From Paenibacillus peoriae (GTDB taxonomy: Bacteria; Bacillota; Bacilli; Paenibacillales; Paenibacillaceae), in the NCBI RefSeq assembly GCF_022531965.1, contig NZ_CP092831.1, positions 115,001 to 179,000 on the forward strand: a DNA stretch of 64,000 bases, read 5' to 3'. The translations under genes and the position numbers were made by a program. Position 1 is the first letter of the stretch. Each line of letters begins with the position of its first letter. This document shows, one piece after another, positions 22,155-31,098 of this stretch. The notes under the pieces are model-generated. The model was given only the letters and a program-made list of their open reading frames with translations, searched no databases and was not told the DNA's origin.

Positions 22155-24167
22155 TCACCATGACAGACTTCCAAGCAGTGTCTCCAACAGCTTGGTTACA
22201 CTTATACTCCAACGGGTTTGTTGCTTTTCGTCCAATTCGGCTTTTAGGGTATTGTTAATATGCTTGTTCTCCAGTGCAATGGTATATAGGGGATCAAGGG
22301 TTACATAGGAAACGGGAGAAGTACTTTTGATCCGAAAAGTTGTGCTTTTGCCCGCACCGTCCCAAGCCTTGAATTTCGTGGTTCCATCCTTGAAGGTAAA
22401 TTGGACAGGGATCTTGGGATAATCCGCCCCTTTTTTGCTGACCGTCACGACTGCTTCATATCCATTCTCCAGCTTGTGGTTTGTGATGTGATCCACTGAA
22501 AAGTCCGCCATCTGGCCGTCATATACATACTGTTCAAAATAGTGGCTCCATGAGCGTCCGGTGACTCTCTCCACGATACGTTGAAAATCCTGTGAGGACG
22601 GATGCTTAAATCGGTACGTCTGGACGTAGGTCCGCATAATGCGATCCATTTTTTTCATACCCACCTGACGTTCAATGCCCCGTAGTACCAGCTTGCCTCG
22701 AGAGTAGGCATTTTGCGCGTACTCAGCAGCCGAGCCGTACTTCCATGACTCACGGTTTAGCGGCTGTGGGGAGGATACCTGTCCCGATTGTAATGGCAAG
22801 TTGGGGGTAAGCCCATATTCTTGCTCCATAAGTCGCTCCTCTGCATAGGAGGTGAAGCTTTCATCCAGCCACGGCTCCTCAAATTCATTATTGGCTACCA
22901 TTCCATAGAAATATTGATGTCCAATCTCATGAACTAATGTCCGTTCCAGACTATAGCCAGGATTGAGATTACCCGCAGCAGCGGCCGTGATGAGTGTCGG
23001 ATACTCCATGCCGCCAGCTCCATTGCCTGATTTAGGTGGAACCACGATGGACAGGGTGGAATATGGATAAGGCCCGTACCATTTGCTGTAGTACAAAAGA
23101 GCGGCCTTCGCTGCGCTCATATAGCGTCCTTTGAGCTCCTTGTGCGATGGGTCAAGGTAGAGCTTGATTTTGACACCAGGGACTTCAGCAGAAGAAAAGG
23201 GTTCTTCTACGGCTACAAAGTTGGGTGAAGCGGACCAGGCAAAATCGTGTACATCATCGGCATAAAATTGATATATTTTTTGTCCGTTCTGTCGGACGGC
23301 ACCACGGGTGGGAAATCCGGTCGCTGCTACGATATGAGTTTCAGGCACCCGAATCCGTACGCTGTAAATTCCAAAATCGGCATAAAACTCGGAGTTACCA
23401 TGATACTGGTGGAGGTTCCAGCCCTCCTCGGCGCGTCCACGCTGTCCTGCAGTCTCGTAGACACTGAGCTTCGGGAACCACTGTCCTGCCATTACAAAAT
23501 CATCTGTCCCACCCATACGAGCAAAGATGGCAGGCAGTTTTACCTCAAACTTCATATATAATGTGATTTCTTCGCCACCTCGTACTGGCTTGGGTAGACG
23601 CACCTTCATGAGCGAACGGTCGCCTGCGTTACCGTCATCTGGCTGCACATATTGGATGCGATGCATGAGGGATAAACCGTCTTCTGTTTTTAGTTCAGTC
23701 AGCGTCATAGAGCCAAAGCCGTCTTTGGGCATGGTGTCTCCGCGCAGCTTTCCACCGGATTCCTTCATAAAGGTGGTTTCCATGGAAGAGAAGGCGTTCG
23801 GGTATAGATGAAGATACAGATCATTCACGGTTTTCTTGCCCGGATGTTTCCAGGTCAGTGTCTCAGTGCCTCGCAAAACCTGTCCCTTTTCCAGAGATAC
23901 ATCAATGTGGTACTCTACCACCCGTTTGCTGAGGATTTCTGTAGCGGGTTGTGGAGGGTTCTTGGGCAGGTCAGGCAGGATGTTTGCCCCTAGAGGCTTG
24001 CCCACATTTGGGGCAAGCGCAGACTCAGACAGGGAGCCGTATAGTGGTTGGCCTATGGACTGCGGGTCGGATTGCGATTGGGGCTGCCAGGCAAACCATA
24101 ACGTCCCTGCGAGGAGACCGAGGGCTAGTGTAGACAATAAAACGATTTTAGTGCGTGCTGGGGTCAT
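22155..24167 (-). CDS. M1 family metallopeptidase, membrane anchored
   Basis: 670-aa zinc peptidase. An N-terminal signal-anchor (about 5-27) suggests it sits outside the membrane. An aminopeptidase-N type beta domain leads into the catalytic domain. The substrate-binding motif is GGMEYP, and the zinc site is HEIGHQ with the third ligand Glu in NEFEEPWLDESF. The start is ATG 24167, ten bases after GGGAGG. A short C-terminal beta domain is present, but the large helical ERAP-like C-domain is absent. The exported location points to peptide scavenging or processing; the substrate is unknown. Confidence 0.88.
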   Translation of the reverse strand: MTPARTKIVLLSTLALGLLAGTLWFAWQPQSQSDPQSIGQPLYGSLSESALAPNVGKPLGANILPDLPKNPPQPATEILSKRVVEYHIDVSLEKGQVLRGTETLTWKHPGKKTVNDLYLHLYPNAFSSMETTFMKESGGKLRGDTMPKDGFGSMTLTELKTEDGLSLMHRIQYVQPDDGNAGDRSLMKVRLPKPVRGGEEITLYMKFEVKLPAIFARMGGTDDFVMAGQWFPKLSVYETAGQRGRAEEGWNLHQYHGNSEFYADFGIYSVRIRVPETHIVAATGFPTRGAVRQNGQKIYQFYADDVHDFAWSASPNFVAVEEPFSSAEVPGVKIKLYLDPSHKELKGRYMSAAKAALLYYSKWYGPYPYSTLSIVVPPKSGNGAGGMEYPTLITAAAAGNLNPGYSLERTLVHEIGHQYFYGMVANNEFEEPWLDESFTSYAEERLMEQEYGLTPNLPLQSGQVSSPQPLNRESWKYGSAAEYAQNAYSRGKLVLRGIERQVGMKKMDRIMRTYVQTYRFKHPSSQDFQRIVERVTGRSWSHYFEQYVYDGQMADFSVDHITNHKLENGYEAVVTVSKKGADYPKIPVQFTFKDGTTKFKAWDGAGKSTTFRIKSTSPVSYVTLDPLYTIALENKHINNTLKAELDEKQQTRWSISVTKLLETLLGSLSW

Positions 24168-24291
24168 ACAATGGATACCTCCCGTTGACAAGCATCTACA
24201 GCATGTATATGTTTGCTTTCAGGAGATTATTAGTTAAAATATTTATAGTGTAGAATGAGTGTGAAGACGGAAAATGGAGGTCTAGTGACGC

Positions 24292-24798
24292 ATGAGTGAA
24301 AATCAGCCGGACGGCAAAAAACAGATTGCACTGAACATTGTCAGTGGCAAGAGTAAACATAAGGGTTTCGGCGCAGGCTCAATTGACCTGAACAGCATGT
24401 CACCGGTCATCATTGACCGAGGAGAGGCGAAAATTGATATCGGTGCCATGCATGCCAAAAGTAAAGTAGAACGTGGTATCAAGTTCTCTACGAATAAAGA
24501 GGACGTACCGAACGGACGCCAGGTATGGCTCGTATGGGTAGCTGTGGACCGTACAGCCGAAGGACGTATGTACGGCGGCGCCACCGCCTGCGAGATGCTG
24601 ATTGACGACGAGGCCAAACGCGGCTGGAAAATCCTCGCCGATCACGTCAACCGTATGGATTACGCGCTCAAGCGTCGTTTCATGCTGGAGGATCTCGGCA
24701 GCGAAGATAAGGCAGCGCTCAAAAGCCTGCTCATTTCGCATAACGAGGAATGGTGGGACGCTTCGCCTGAGGAATTGAAGCAAGCGCTGGAAGGGTAG
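24292..24798 (+). CDS. ywhD: YwhD family protein
   Basis: 168-aa cytosolic protein. The blocks SPVIIDRGEAKIDIGAMHAKS, VERGIKFSTNKEDVPNG and the HNEEWW tail match what I recall of B. subtilis YwhD, whose function is unknown. In B. subtilis it is a neighbour of pbpG (ywhE) and speE; here the same genes occur in the same general region but spread apart. The start ATG follows GGAGG. A TTGCTT-16-TAAAAT promoter-like pair lies at 24213-24240. Confidence 0.85.
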   Translation: MSENQPDGKKQIALNIVSGKSKHKGFGAGSIDLNSMSPVIIDRGEAKIDIGAMHAKSKVERGIKFSTNKEDVPNGRQVWLVWVAVDRTAEGRMYGGATACEMLIDDEAKRGWKILADHVNRMDYALKRRFMLEDLGSEDKAALKSLLISHNEEWWDASPEELKQALEG

Positions 24799-24860
24799 GC
24801 CAAGCGTTAACACGATTCCAGTGTACACAACTGCTTAAAGAGCAGTCGGCAGTAAGGTTC

Positions 24861-24905
24861 AGAAGTAGACCGATACCTTGGTTGGGGGCGGTCTACTTCT
24901 TTTTC
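24861..24905 (+). terminator. ywhD terminator
   Basis: A 12-bp stem, AGAAGTAGACCG / CGGTCTACTTCT, with a 16-base loop, followed by a T-run. Confidence 0.85.
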
Positions 24906-25236
24906 ATGTAGGTAAGCAATGCTGAATGAACATGCCAAACATGATCATCAAAGAAATTGCTGGAAAAGTATACTATAAAAAATCTGTTTTTAAGAGATAA
25001 AACACTTAAATCCGCAATTTGTTAGAGCACCTCCAAGTTACATGAAAATTATTGTAACAGATATGTAGTTATGAACTGATAGCTCCTTGACATCCTGGAA
25101 AGGCATTCACTATAATTCAGATAGAAATCGCTTCCACTCTTCTTTCTATTCATTTTGTGGAACCGGTTCCTTGAAAGATGTAGTTAAGTCCTATTTACTG
25201 TTTATGAATGTAATCTCTAAATAAGGTGGCATCGTT
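24906..25236 (+). promoter_or_regulatory. Promoter and cre-like operators of the EIIA gene
   Basis: No gene is seen in this stretch. A strong promoter, TTGACA (25087-25092), 18 bp, TATAAT (25111-25116), lies within it. Just past the -10 is AGAAATCGCTTCCA (25123-25136), 12 of 14 matches to the CcpA cre consensus. A perfect palindrome GGAACCGGTTCC follows at 25159-25170, also LacI/CcpA-like (TGGAACCGGTTCCT, 11 of 14). Both sit where a bound repressor would block transcription. The upstream part (24906-25080) shows nothing I recognise. Confidence 0.6.
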
Positions 25237-25743
25237 ATGTTTAAATGGTTGAAAAAGAAGGCGGCTCCTCGTATTGAAGAATTCGAAATGATAGCACCAA
25301 TCAAAGGAAAAGTGGTTTCCCTGGAGGAGGTTCCAGATCCTGCGTTCTCTACGAAAGCTATGGGGGATGGCATCGCTATTCATCCGTCTGAGGGTAGGGT
25401 CACCGCTCCTTTCGCGGGAAAAGTTGCCCATGTCATGGAGAAAAGTAAGCATGCTCTGATTATTGAACATGAATCCGGCGTACAAGTTTTGATACATGTC
25501 GGGATTAATACCGTCTCTCTCAAAGGACAAGGGTTTAATCCTCATGTCCAAGTAGGAGATAGCATTAAAGCTGGGCAATTATTGATGGAGTTTGACCTGG
25601 ATGCGATTCAACAGGGTGGATTGCCTGTAATTACGCCGGTAATCGTTCCAGATGGGCAAGAGATGATTAGCCATGTGGAAATCCTGGAAGGTACATCTGC
25701 CTCTCCAGAAGTACCTGTATTAAGAGTTCACTTAAAAGCCTAG
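25237..25743 (+). CDS. crr: PTS glucose-family EIIA protein
   Basis: 168-aa stand-alone EIIA-Glc. It accepts phosphate from HPr and passes it to a sugar-specific EIIB. The active-site His87 is in VLIHVGINTVSLKGQGF, and the second conserved His72 is in KSKHALIIEHESG. The fold signature TAPFAGKV is present. B. subtilis has a similar free EIIA (YpqE). No EIIB or EIIC gene is adjacent, so it probably serves enzymes elsewhere. The start ATG follows TAAGGTGG. Confidence 0.93.
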   Translation: MFKWLKKKAAPRIEEFEMIAPIKGKVVSLEEVPDPAFSTKAMGDGIAIHPSEGRVTAPFAGKVAHVMEKSKHALIIEHESGVQVLIHVGINTVSLKGQGFNPHVQVGDSIKAGQLLMEFDLDAIQQGGLPVITPVIVPDGQEMISHVEILEGTSASPEVPVLRVHLKA

Positions 25744-25754
25744 TTCTCATTCAA

Positions 25755-25790
25755 AAAAGACTAACCAGGAATTCCTGGTTAGTCTTTTCT
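25755..25790. terminator. Terminator after the EIIA gene
   Basis: A 14-bp perfect stem, AAAGACTAACCAGG / CCTGGTTAGTCTTT, with loop AATT, bounded by A and T runs, so it could work in both directions. It faces a convergent gene. Confidence 0.9.
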
Positions 25791-25843
25791 TTAGATGATT
25801 CACTGACCAGTCAAGGGGTGGGTACGACCATGTAAATCAAAGG

Positions 25844-26593
25844 TTAGGATTCATATATTTCAGATATCCGCTGATTACAATTGCCTTCGTACAGCCCTCC
25901 ATGAAAGCAGACCACTTTTTTAATATCATATGGCAGCAGGTTTTTAAGAGATTCTTTGGCCATATTGAAATCACAGCAATATTGCGGGTCTGGAGCCAGT
26001 AATTTGCCGCTTACCACGCGTAGAGCATCTCCTGCAATCAGGGTTTGACTGGATTTATGATAGAAACTTAGGTGTCCTGGTGTATGTCCAGCAGTATCTA
26101 TAACTACGATCCCCCCACAGAAGGGCAGTTTCTCTCCGGCAACGATGGTGGAGTTTACAATAGCCTTTGGGGGATTTTCAAGTGTACGCCGGAATGCGTG
26201 TCTCCACTCTACCGGAACGGATTCGGGCATGGAGCTTACAGCTTGATCTATTGCTTCTGGAGTCAGCTTTATAAGCTGTTTTTCTCCCTGTATATAGGGC
26301 TTTTCGATAGAACTGGCTAATACTTGAACTGGGGATGAAGAGGCTCGGACTATATCTGCTAAACTGCCGATATGGTCAAGGTCCTGGTGTGTTATTAATA
26401 TAGAGGTAAGTTTATGGATTGCTAATCCGGTGTCTAGAATAGCCTCATGTAAAAGTGAGAGTTGCCCGGGGTAAGCCGTATCAACTAAAATCATGTTATC
26501 TTCGTCCCACACTAAAGTCGGGTGAATACTCTCTATACTTCCCATAATGTTAGCAGAAACCTGGAGCATGTGTATTCCCTTGTCTAATTGCAT
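25844..26593 (-). CDS. MBL-fold metallohydrolase
   Basis: 249-aa metallo-beta-lactamase fold protein of the small-hydrolase (glyoxalase II-like or lactonase-like) group. The metal motif is THQDLDHIG (His69, Asp71, Asp73, His74), in which the usual second His is Asp; a later TAGHTPGHLSFY supplies further ligands and AGDALR the bridging Asp. The start is ATG 26593 (MQLDKGIHML) behind GGAGGG; a longer frame upstream has no ribosome site. It is divergent from the phosphatase gene. The substrate cannot be read from sequence. Confidence 0.82.
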   Translation of the reverse strand: MQLDKGIHMLQVSANIMGSIESIHPTLVWDEDNMILVDTAYPGQLSLLHEAILDTGLAIHKLTSILITHQDLDHIGSLADIVRASSSPVQVLASSIEKPYIQGEKQLIKLTPEAIDQAVSSMPESVPVEWRHAFRRTLENPPKAIVNSTIVAGEKLPFCGGIVVIDTAGHTPGHLSFYHKSSQTLIAGDALRVVSGKLLAPDPQYCCDFNMAKESLKNLLPYDIKKVVCFHGGLYEGNCNQRISEIYES

Positions 26594-26734
26594 CGAATCC
26601 CTCCCATAAGAGTTGATGTAATACAAAGGAATCGTATCATTAAACATAAATATGTAAACCTATACTATATCATAAAAATAATTATTTGTAAATATGTAGA
26701 ATTTTAAATTTGTGTGACAGTTAGGAGTGATGAC

Positions 26735-27274
26735 GTGAAGAGAATTTATTTTGTCAGACATGCCCAAGCAACAGGACAGGAACCAGATGCCCGACTTACC
26801 GATGAGGGTACCCGACAAGCTGAGCAGTTGGTTGATTTTATGGAGAATGTAGGTGTGGAATATATTGTGTCCAGCCCGTGGAAACGGGCCGTGCGAACCA
26901 TTCAGCCCTTGGCTGAACGGAAACAGTTGCAGGTGTATACTGATGTACGTCTTCAAGAACGGGTACTTAGCCATGAGCATTTGGATCATTGGCTGGACGT
27001 GCTGGAACAGACCTATTTGGACGAGGACTTGAAGCTGGAGGGAGGGGAATCATCCCGTGAAGCAGTAGATCGAGGAATCCAGCTTGTTCAGGAGCTTATA
27101 GAGCGGGCGGAAAAAACGGTTATCATTGTAACTCATGGAGCTTTACTATCTCTTCTCATTCGACATTACGATCCGCAGTTTGGGTTTGAGGACTGGAAAA
27201 AGCTTTCGAATCCCGACGTGTATTTGCTAGAACTGAAAGAAGCAGAAGCCAAGATTCACAGAGTGTGGGGTTGA
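26735..27274 (+). CDS. Histidine phosphatase family protein
   Basis: 179-aa member of the phosphoglycerate-mutase-like branch. The catalytic RHA motif is in IYFVRHAQATG (His9), SSPWKRAVRT supplies the second Arg, and VTHGALLSLLIRH the second His. The start is GTG 26735, seven bases after AGGAG (26723-26727). Members act on many phosphomonoesters, so the substrate is open. A yunG-type gene follows after 53 nt. Confidence 0.85.
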   Translation: MKRIYFVRHAQATGQEPDARLTDEGTRQAEQLVDFMENVGVEYIVSSPWKRAVRTIQPLAERKQLQVYTDVRLQERVLSHEHLDHWLDVLEQTYLDEDLKLEGGESSREAVDRGIQLVQELIERAEKTVIIVTHGALLSLLIRHYDPQFGFEDWKKLSNPDVYLLELKEAEAKIHRVWG

Positions 27275-27327
27275 AATAAATAAAGCACGTTCACATAAGT
27301 GCAGAATGGAATCGAAAGGGGAGGCGC

Positions 27328-27684
27328 ATGTTGAAGGCAAACCGTTTTTTAGAATTAGAAAAGGCGTTGTTTCGAGCTTGGTCTTTGGAGTCTAGCTCTA
27401 AATGGACAGCAAATAACCCCGCGTCTGGGCAATGTGGTGTCACAGCACTCGTCGTTCAGGACAGGCTTGGCGGCGATATTTTGAAAACATGGCTGGATAG
27501 TGGTTGGCACTATTACAACCGTATTGGTGAGGGCATTGTAGATTTTACGAGGTCTCAATTTTCAATCCCTCCACAGTATCAGGATGTATACTCCAACCGG
27601 GAGGAGGCTTTTTCGGACACCAATGCAGAGCAGTATGCAGCCTTAAGTCAGAGATTAAAGGAATTTCCAAACGAAGAAGAATAA
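27328..27684 (+). CDS. yunG: YunG family protein
   Basis: 118-aa soluble protein resembling the YunG family of B. subtilis, of unknown function. The typical SKWTANNPASGQCGVTALVVQDRLGGDI block is present, with a Cys after SGQ and later HYYNRIGEGIVDFTRSQF; such a Cys followed by a distant His is suggestive of a papain-like hydrolase fold, but that is inference. The start ATG follows GGGGAGG. It probably shares a transcript with the upstream phosphatase gene. Confidence 0.8.
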   Translation: MLKANRFLELEKALFRAWSLESSSKWTANNPASGQCGVTALVVQDRLGGDILKTWLDSGWHYYNRIGEGIVDFTRSQFSIPPQYQDVYSNREEAFSDTNAEQYAALSQRLKEFPNEEE

Positions 27685-27909
27685 GGGGATTTAAATCTTG
27701 ATGCAGTCATAAAGACGTGATTTTTGAACCTGATCCAATGGAAGGTGCTTTTTGTTGCCCAATATACATTAAAGAACTGAGTAATCAGTAAAATTCTTGA
27801 AGATAAGAGCTGTATTTACGTTATAAAATGAGCTATATACTGAGGTAAGAATAATAAAGAAGTCGTGCGCTAACACGACTCGAATATACAACCACTGCTT
27901 AGAAAAAAA

Positions 27910-28731
27910 CTAATGCAGCCAATGGTATGGAATGCTTAGAGAAGGGGGCAGTTTGGTTTTACAATTGCCCTTAGCCGAATTTAATTGCGCCTGTGTAAGA
28001 AAGATACTTCCTTCCAGATTAGCCCCACTTAAATCAGCATCTCTAAAATCCGTACCGATCAAGTCTGTCATTCTCAGGTCAGCCTCTCGCAAATCAGCAG
28101 CAATCAGTAAAACTCCTCTCAGGTTGGTACCTCTAAGATTAGCGCCTCTTAAATTAGCCCCGATAAGGTCTCTACTTCTGATTTTTTTACTATATTTGTT
28201 GTGCTCTATGTTTTTCTTAACTTTTTCTCGTACTAACTCACTTGTTTGTAAAAGTAAATCATTGACTAACGCCCTATGGGTGGGTACATGAAGATTTATG
28301 AGAGATTTTGGATCTTGATTCGTAAGCTGCTCGGTTTTCGCCATAGCCTTTTGTAAGTCTGTATAGATGGGATGAGTTTCTTTTAAGTTAAGGGCTTCAT
28401 TTAGGTAATAAAGCATTTCATGAAGCTGTTGCATGATGGGAAATATATTGAACATTTCCTCAGCTATTGCCGGATCGTCTCGCCAGCTTTTTCCGTTGTA
28501 TGTAACTTGGGAAACTTTTTGGCCTGCTCCAAAGCAATCATATACTGTACAGCCTCGCAAGCCGTTATTTCTTAGGTTCTTATGAATATTACAACGATAA
28601 TCCGCATTTAGGTTTTGACAAGGGGTTCCTCCGTCCTTATTAAAAGCAAAATCGGCTGATTTAGCATAAGGCAAGGCTACACAGCATAAACCAAAACATT
28701 GTTCACAATTTGCACTATACAATAAACACAC
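27910..28731 (-). CDS. Cys-cluster plus pentapeptide-repeat protein
   Basis: 273-aa protein in two parts. The N-terminal 70 residues carry cysteines in the pattern C-x2-C-x3-CC followed by four more spaced Cys, like the YkgJ-type metal-binding cluster. A helical middle follows. Residues about 185-255 form pentapeptide repeats of the A(D/N)LRGA kind (about 13 repeats), expected to fold as a right-handed beta helix. The start is uncertain: GTG 28731 abuts AAAGGAT, and TTG 28722 has better spacing. There is no signal peptide. The role is unknown; gyrase-protecting pentapeptide proteins are longer in repeats. Confidence 0.7.
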   Translation of the reverse strand: MCLLYSANCEQCFGLCCVALPYAKSADFAFNKDGGTPCQNLNADYRCNIHKNLRNNGLRGCTVYDCFGAGQKVSQVTYNGKSWRDDPAIAEEMFNIFPIMQQLHEMLYYLNEALNLKETHPIYTDLQKAMAKTEQLTNQDPKSLINLHVPTHRALVNDLLLQTSELVREKVKKNIEHNKYSKKIRSRDLIGANLRGANLRGTNLRGVLLIAADLREADLRMTDLIGTDFRDADLSGANLEGSIFLTQAQLNSAKGNCKTKLPPSLSIPYHWLH

Positions 28732-28840
28732 ATCCTTTTATTGGCACCTATTAAATATAATATTACCAAAAAAAGATGGAGCATGGTCTATTGTTTTTCT
28801 ATAGACTTCTAGAGTCTGCTGGATCGTTTAGAGAAGAAAT

Positions 28841-29233
28841 TTAGTCTTTTGCCAAATTTAATTGCCATGAAACACCGTATTTGTCTTCAACCCAGCCAAA
28901 TTGTTGGCTTACGGGCGAGGCTTCAAGGGGCATTAGAACTCGGCCTTCCTGAGATAGCTGACCAAACACACGATGAATTTCTTCTTCCGAATCACAAGTG
29001 ACGAATAGCGATAGAGCTGGGGTAAAAGGGTGTTTGTCCTGATGGTTATAGTCTATAGCCATAAAGGTTTGCCCTTTGAGGTTGAATACGGCATGTAACA
29101 CGGTCCCATCTTCCTGATGGAAAATGCTCATGATACCAGACGGCTTAAAGACAGAGGTATAATATTGCATGGCTTCTTCTGCTTGACCAGAGAACATGAA
29201 AAATGTTGTAATTTTTGGATTGGAATCATGCAT
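28841..29233 (-). CDS. VOC family protein (PhnB-like)
   Basis: 130-aa glyoxalase/bleomycin-resistance superfamily protein of the PhnB or 3-demethylubiquinone methyltransferase-like group. The order is typical: ITTFFMFSGQAEEAMQYYTSVF, then a GTVLHAVFNLKGQTFMAID strand pair and a closing QFGWVEDKYGVSWQLNL. The start is ATG 29233, eight bases after GGGAG. The usual metal ligands are partly missing, so it may bind a small ligand rather than catalyse. The substrate is unknown. Confidence 0.82.
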   Translation of the reverse strand: MHDSNPKITTFFMFSGQAEEAMQYYTSVFKPSGIMSIFHQEDGTVLHAVFNLKGQTFMAIDYNHQDKHPFTPALSLFVTCDSEEEIHRVFGQLSQEGRVLMPLEASPVSQQFGWVEDKYGVSWQLNLAKD

Positions 29234-29351
29234 GAGATCAACTCCCTAGACTGGATCGTAGATGGTAACATCTTTCCTCTTTTTTAATAGAAATATTCAG
29301 CATTAGAGAATTGCTTTATGAAGACGTACACACGTGAAAGGAGAAAACAGG

Positions 29352-30401
29352 ATGATGGACGCGACAGCAAGACTTATGGATATGTTCGGCTCAGGCAAGA
29401 AGCTGGACGCCAGCATCATTTCCGCCTATACGGATGTGGTTGCCCAATATGGGACAGTGGAGGATGCGTGGGAGTTATATAGGCTTTTTGTAAAAGATCC
29501 CCACCATTATATCAGGGGGTTGCTCCTCCAGCCGATCATGAGATGCGGGGATGTTACTTTGGCGCAGGATATGTACGAGCGTTATGTGCGAAATCAGGCA
29601 TCCCCAGAACATATACCTGACGGTGTGCTGTATGTGCTAGGTTATTTGGGTTATGTGGAGGCTGCTGCTGATCTTGTCGCTTTGGTGAACGGATCGTATG
29701 GAGCTGTGTCTGTGGATGCCTGTTTGGGACTGGTACATCTTCCATGCGAACCGTACCGTGAGAAACTGGCGGCTGAATTGGAAAAAGTATTGGATCAGCA
29801 TTTGTTTAATGAATTCTTACCTCTGCTAAGCTTCAAATGCACTACTGAAGATATGGTTCCACGATTGGTGCATTGGGGAGAACGACATGCCTCGGTAGAC
29901 TGTAATGCGGGAATTATTGCTGGAATTGCCTTGTTTGGAGAGGAGCAAAGGGATACGATTCGGTCTATTTTGTGGAATCCGCTTTGGGAGGCTCATGGAA
30001 CAGCTACGGGAAGCTGTGTGTGGTCTTATATTGCTATGCAGCATGTAGGGTTGACCTTTAGAGAGCTTATTCAGGATATAAAAAGCTGTGATGTGTCCAA
30101 AGCAGGTGTACAGGACTTGGAGTACCGTTTGGAAGTGTTGTATGAGATGCTGGAACTAAAACTAAGTTATACAGCCCGACCGATCCGGTTCGCTCGCTGT
30201 AACGAGGAATCATTTGGTCAGCTCTATAGCGATTTATTTAGCTGGTCCACAGAGCATAAGGATGACTCTATGATAGGCTGGATGAACGACAATTTAGGGT
30301 ATAAGCATCGGCTGCTGGAACAGTATGATGAGCTCAGGAAACGAGTCGAGATTAAAATGATACATGAAATTGAGCTGGAGCATGTTCAAAAAGGAAGTTA
30401 A
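29352..30401 (+). CDS. Hypothetical helical-repeat-like protein (349 aa)
   Basis: Not recognised. The start is ATG 29352 (MMDATARLMD), eight bases after AAAGGAG; an upstream in-frame GTG includes that site. The protein looks all-helical, with repeated segments of about 35 residues resembling HEAT or TPR-type arrays (about 20-230), and a charged C-terminal helical tail. There is no signal or TM segment. It is flanked by unrelated genes and likely monocistronic. A scaffold or protein-binding function is a guess from the fold impression only. Confidence 0.65.
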   Translation: MMDATARLMDMFGSGKKLDASIISAYTDVVAQYGTVEDAWELYRLFVKDPHHYIRGLLLQPIMRCGDVTLAQDMYERYVRNQASPEHIPDGVLYVLGYLGYVEAAADLVALVNGSYGAVSVDACLGLVHLPCEPYREKLAAELEKVLDQHLFNEFLPLLSFKCTTEDMVPRLVHWGERHASVDCNAGIIAGIALFGEEQRDTIRSILWNPLWEAHGTATGSCVWSYIAMQHVGLTFRELIQDIKSCDVSKAGVQDLEYRLEVLYEMLELKLSYTARPIRFARCNEESFGQLYSDLFSWSTEHKDDSMIGWMNDNLGYKHRLLEQYDELRKRVEIKMIHEIELEHVQKGS

Positions 30402-30535
30402 TCGTATCAGGAAATAAGAATTTTTGATGTAAAAGGACGAAATAGCGGAGTTTGGCGGAGATATGGGGATTCGCCCAGTCCGCGGGCTGGTGTCCCGCAT
30501 AGGATACATCAGCCTAGACACAAGGAGTGAAACAC

Positions 30536-31000
30536 ATGTCTTTACTGCCACAAGTTCCTTTCGGAACGCAACCGGGTATTCCGGGTCCATTCACGCCGTC
30601 AAGTCCTCCGATTCCACAATTTCCTGATATGCAGGATTCGTTCCCGTCTCCGATAGGTCCGCCACCAGGCCCAGGATCATTTTCGCCACAGCCGTTCTCA
30701 CCGCCGCCGCAAGGGCCGTTCGGTCCGCAAGGTGGGCAGCAAGCTCAAGCACCCACTTCTCCACCACCGCAATTTACGCCACCGAAGCCGCTGGTTTCGG
30801 CGTATGCGGTTGACCCTGGAGCCATCTTCGGTTGTTTGTTCCGCAACACGTTTGTATGGCTGACGAACGGAGAGCGTTTTTGGCTGTACCCTGTCTTTGT
30901 AGGCAGAACATCGGTAGCGGGTTTTCGGTGGAGTGGACGTTTTTGGTTTTATTATGGTGTAGACCTCAACCGTATTGAGTCGTTTAGCTGTTATTGGTAA
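30536..31000 (+). CDS. Proline-rich protein with a conserved C-terminal module
   Basis: 154-aa protein. The first 88 residues are extremely Pro, Gly, Phe and Ser rich (PPGPGSFSP-like tracts) and likely disordered. The last 65 residues form a compact aromatic-rich module (CLFRNTFVWLTNGERFWLYPVF, then GFRWSGRFWFYYGVDLNRIESFSCYW). Similar modules behind low-complexity regions occur in spore-former proteins, as far as I recall, without known function. The start is ATG 30536 behind AAGGAGTG. There is no signal peptide or membrane segment. A spore-surface role is possible but not shown. Confidence 0.65.
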   Translation: MSLLPQVPFGTQPGIPGPFTPSSPPIPQFPDMQDSFPSPIGPPPGPGSFSPQPFSPPPQGPFGPQGGQQAQAPTSPPPQFTPPKPLVSAYAVDPGAIFGCLFRNTFVWLTNGERFWLYPVFVGRTSVAGFRWSGRFWFYYGVDLNRIESFSCYW

Positions 31001-31098
31001 TAGCGCAGCTTTAGGGAAGAGCGGGGTTTAACGGGATGATGGCTGATGGCACTGGCAAGAGAGGTAAATGGGCATATGAGGTAAGTGATGCGAAAATA

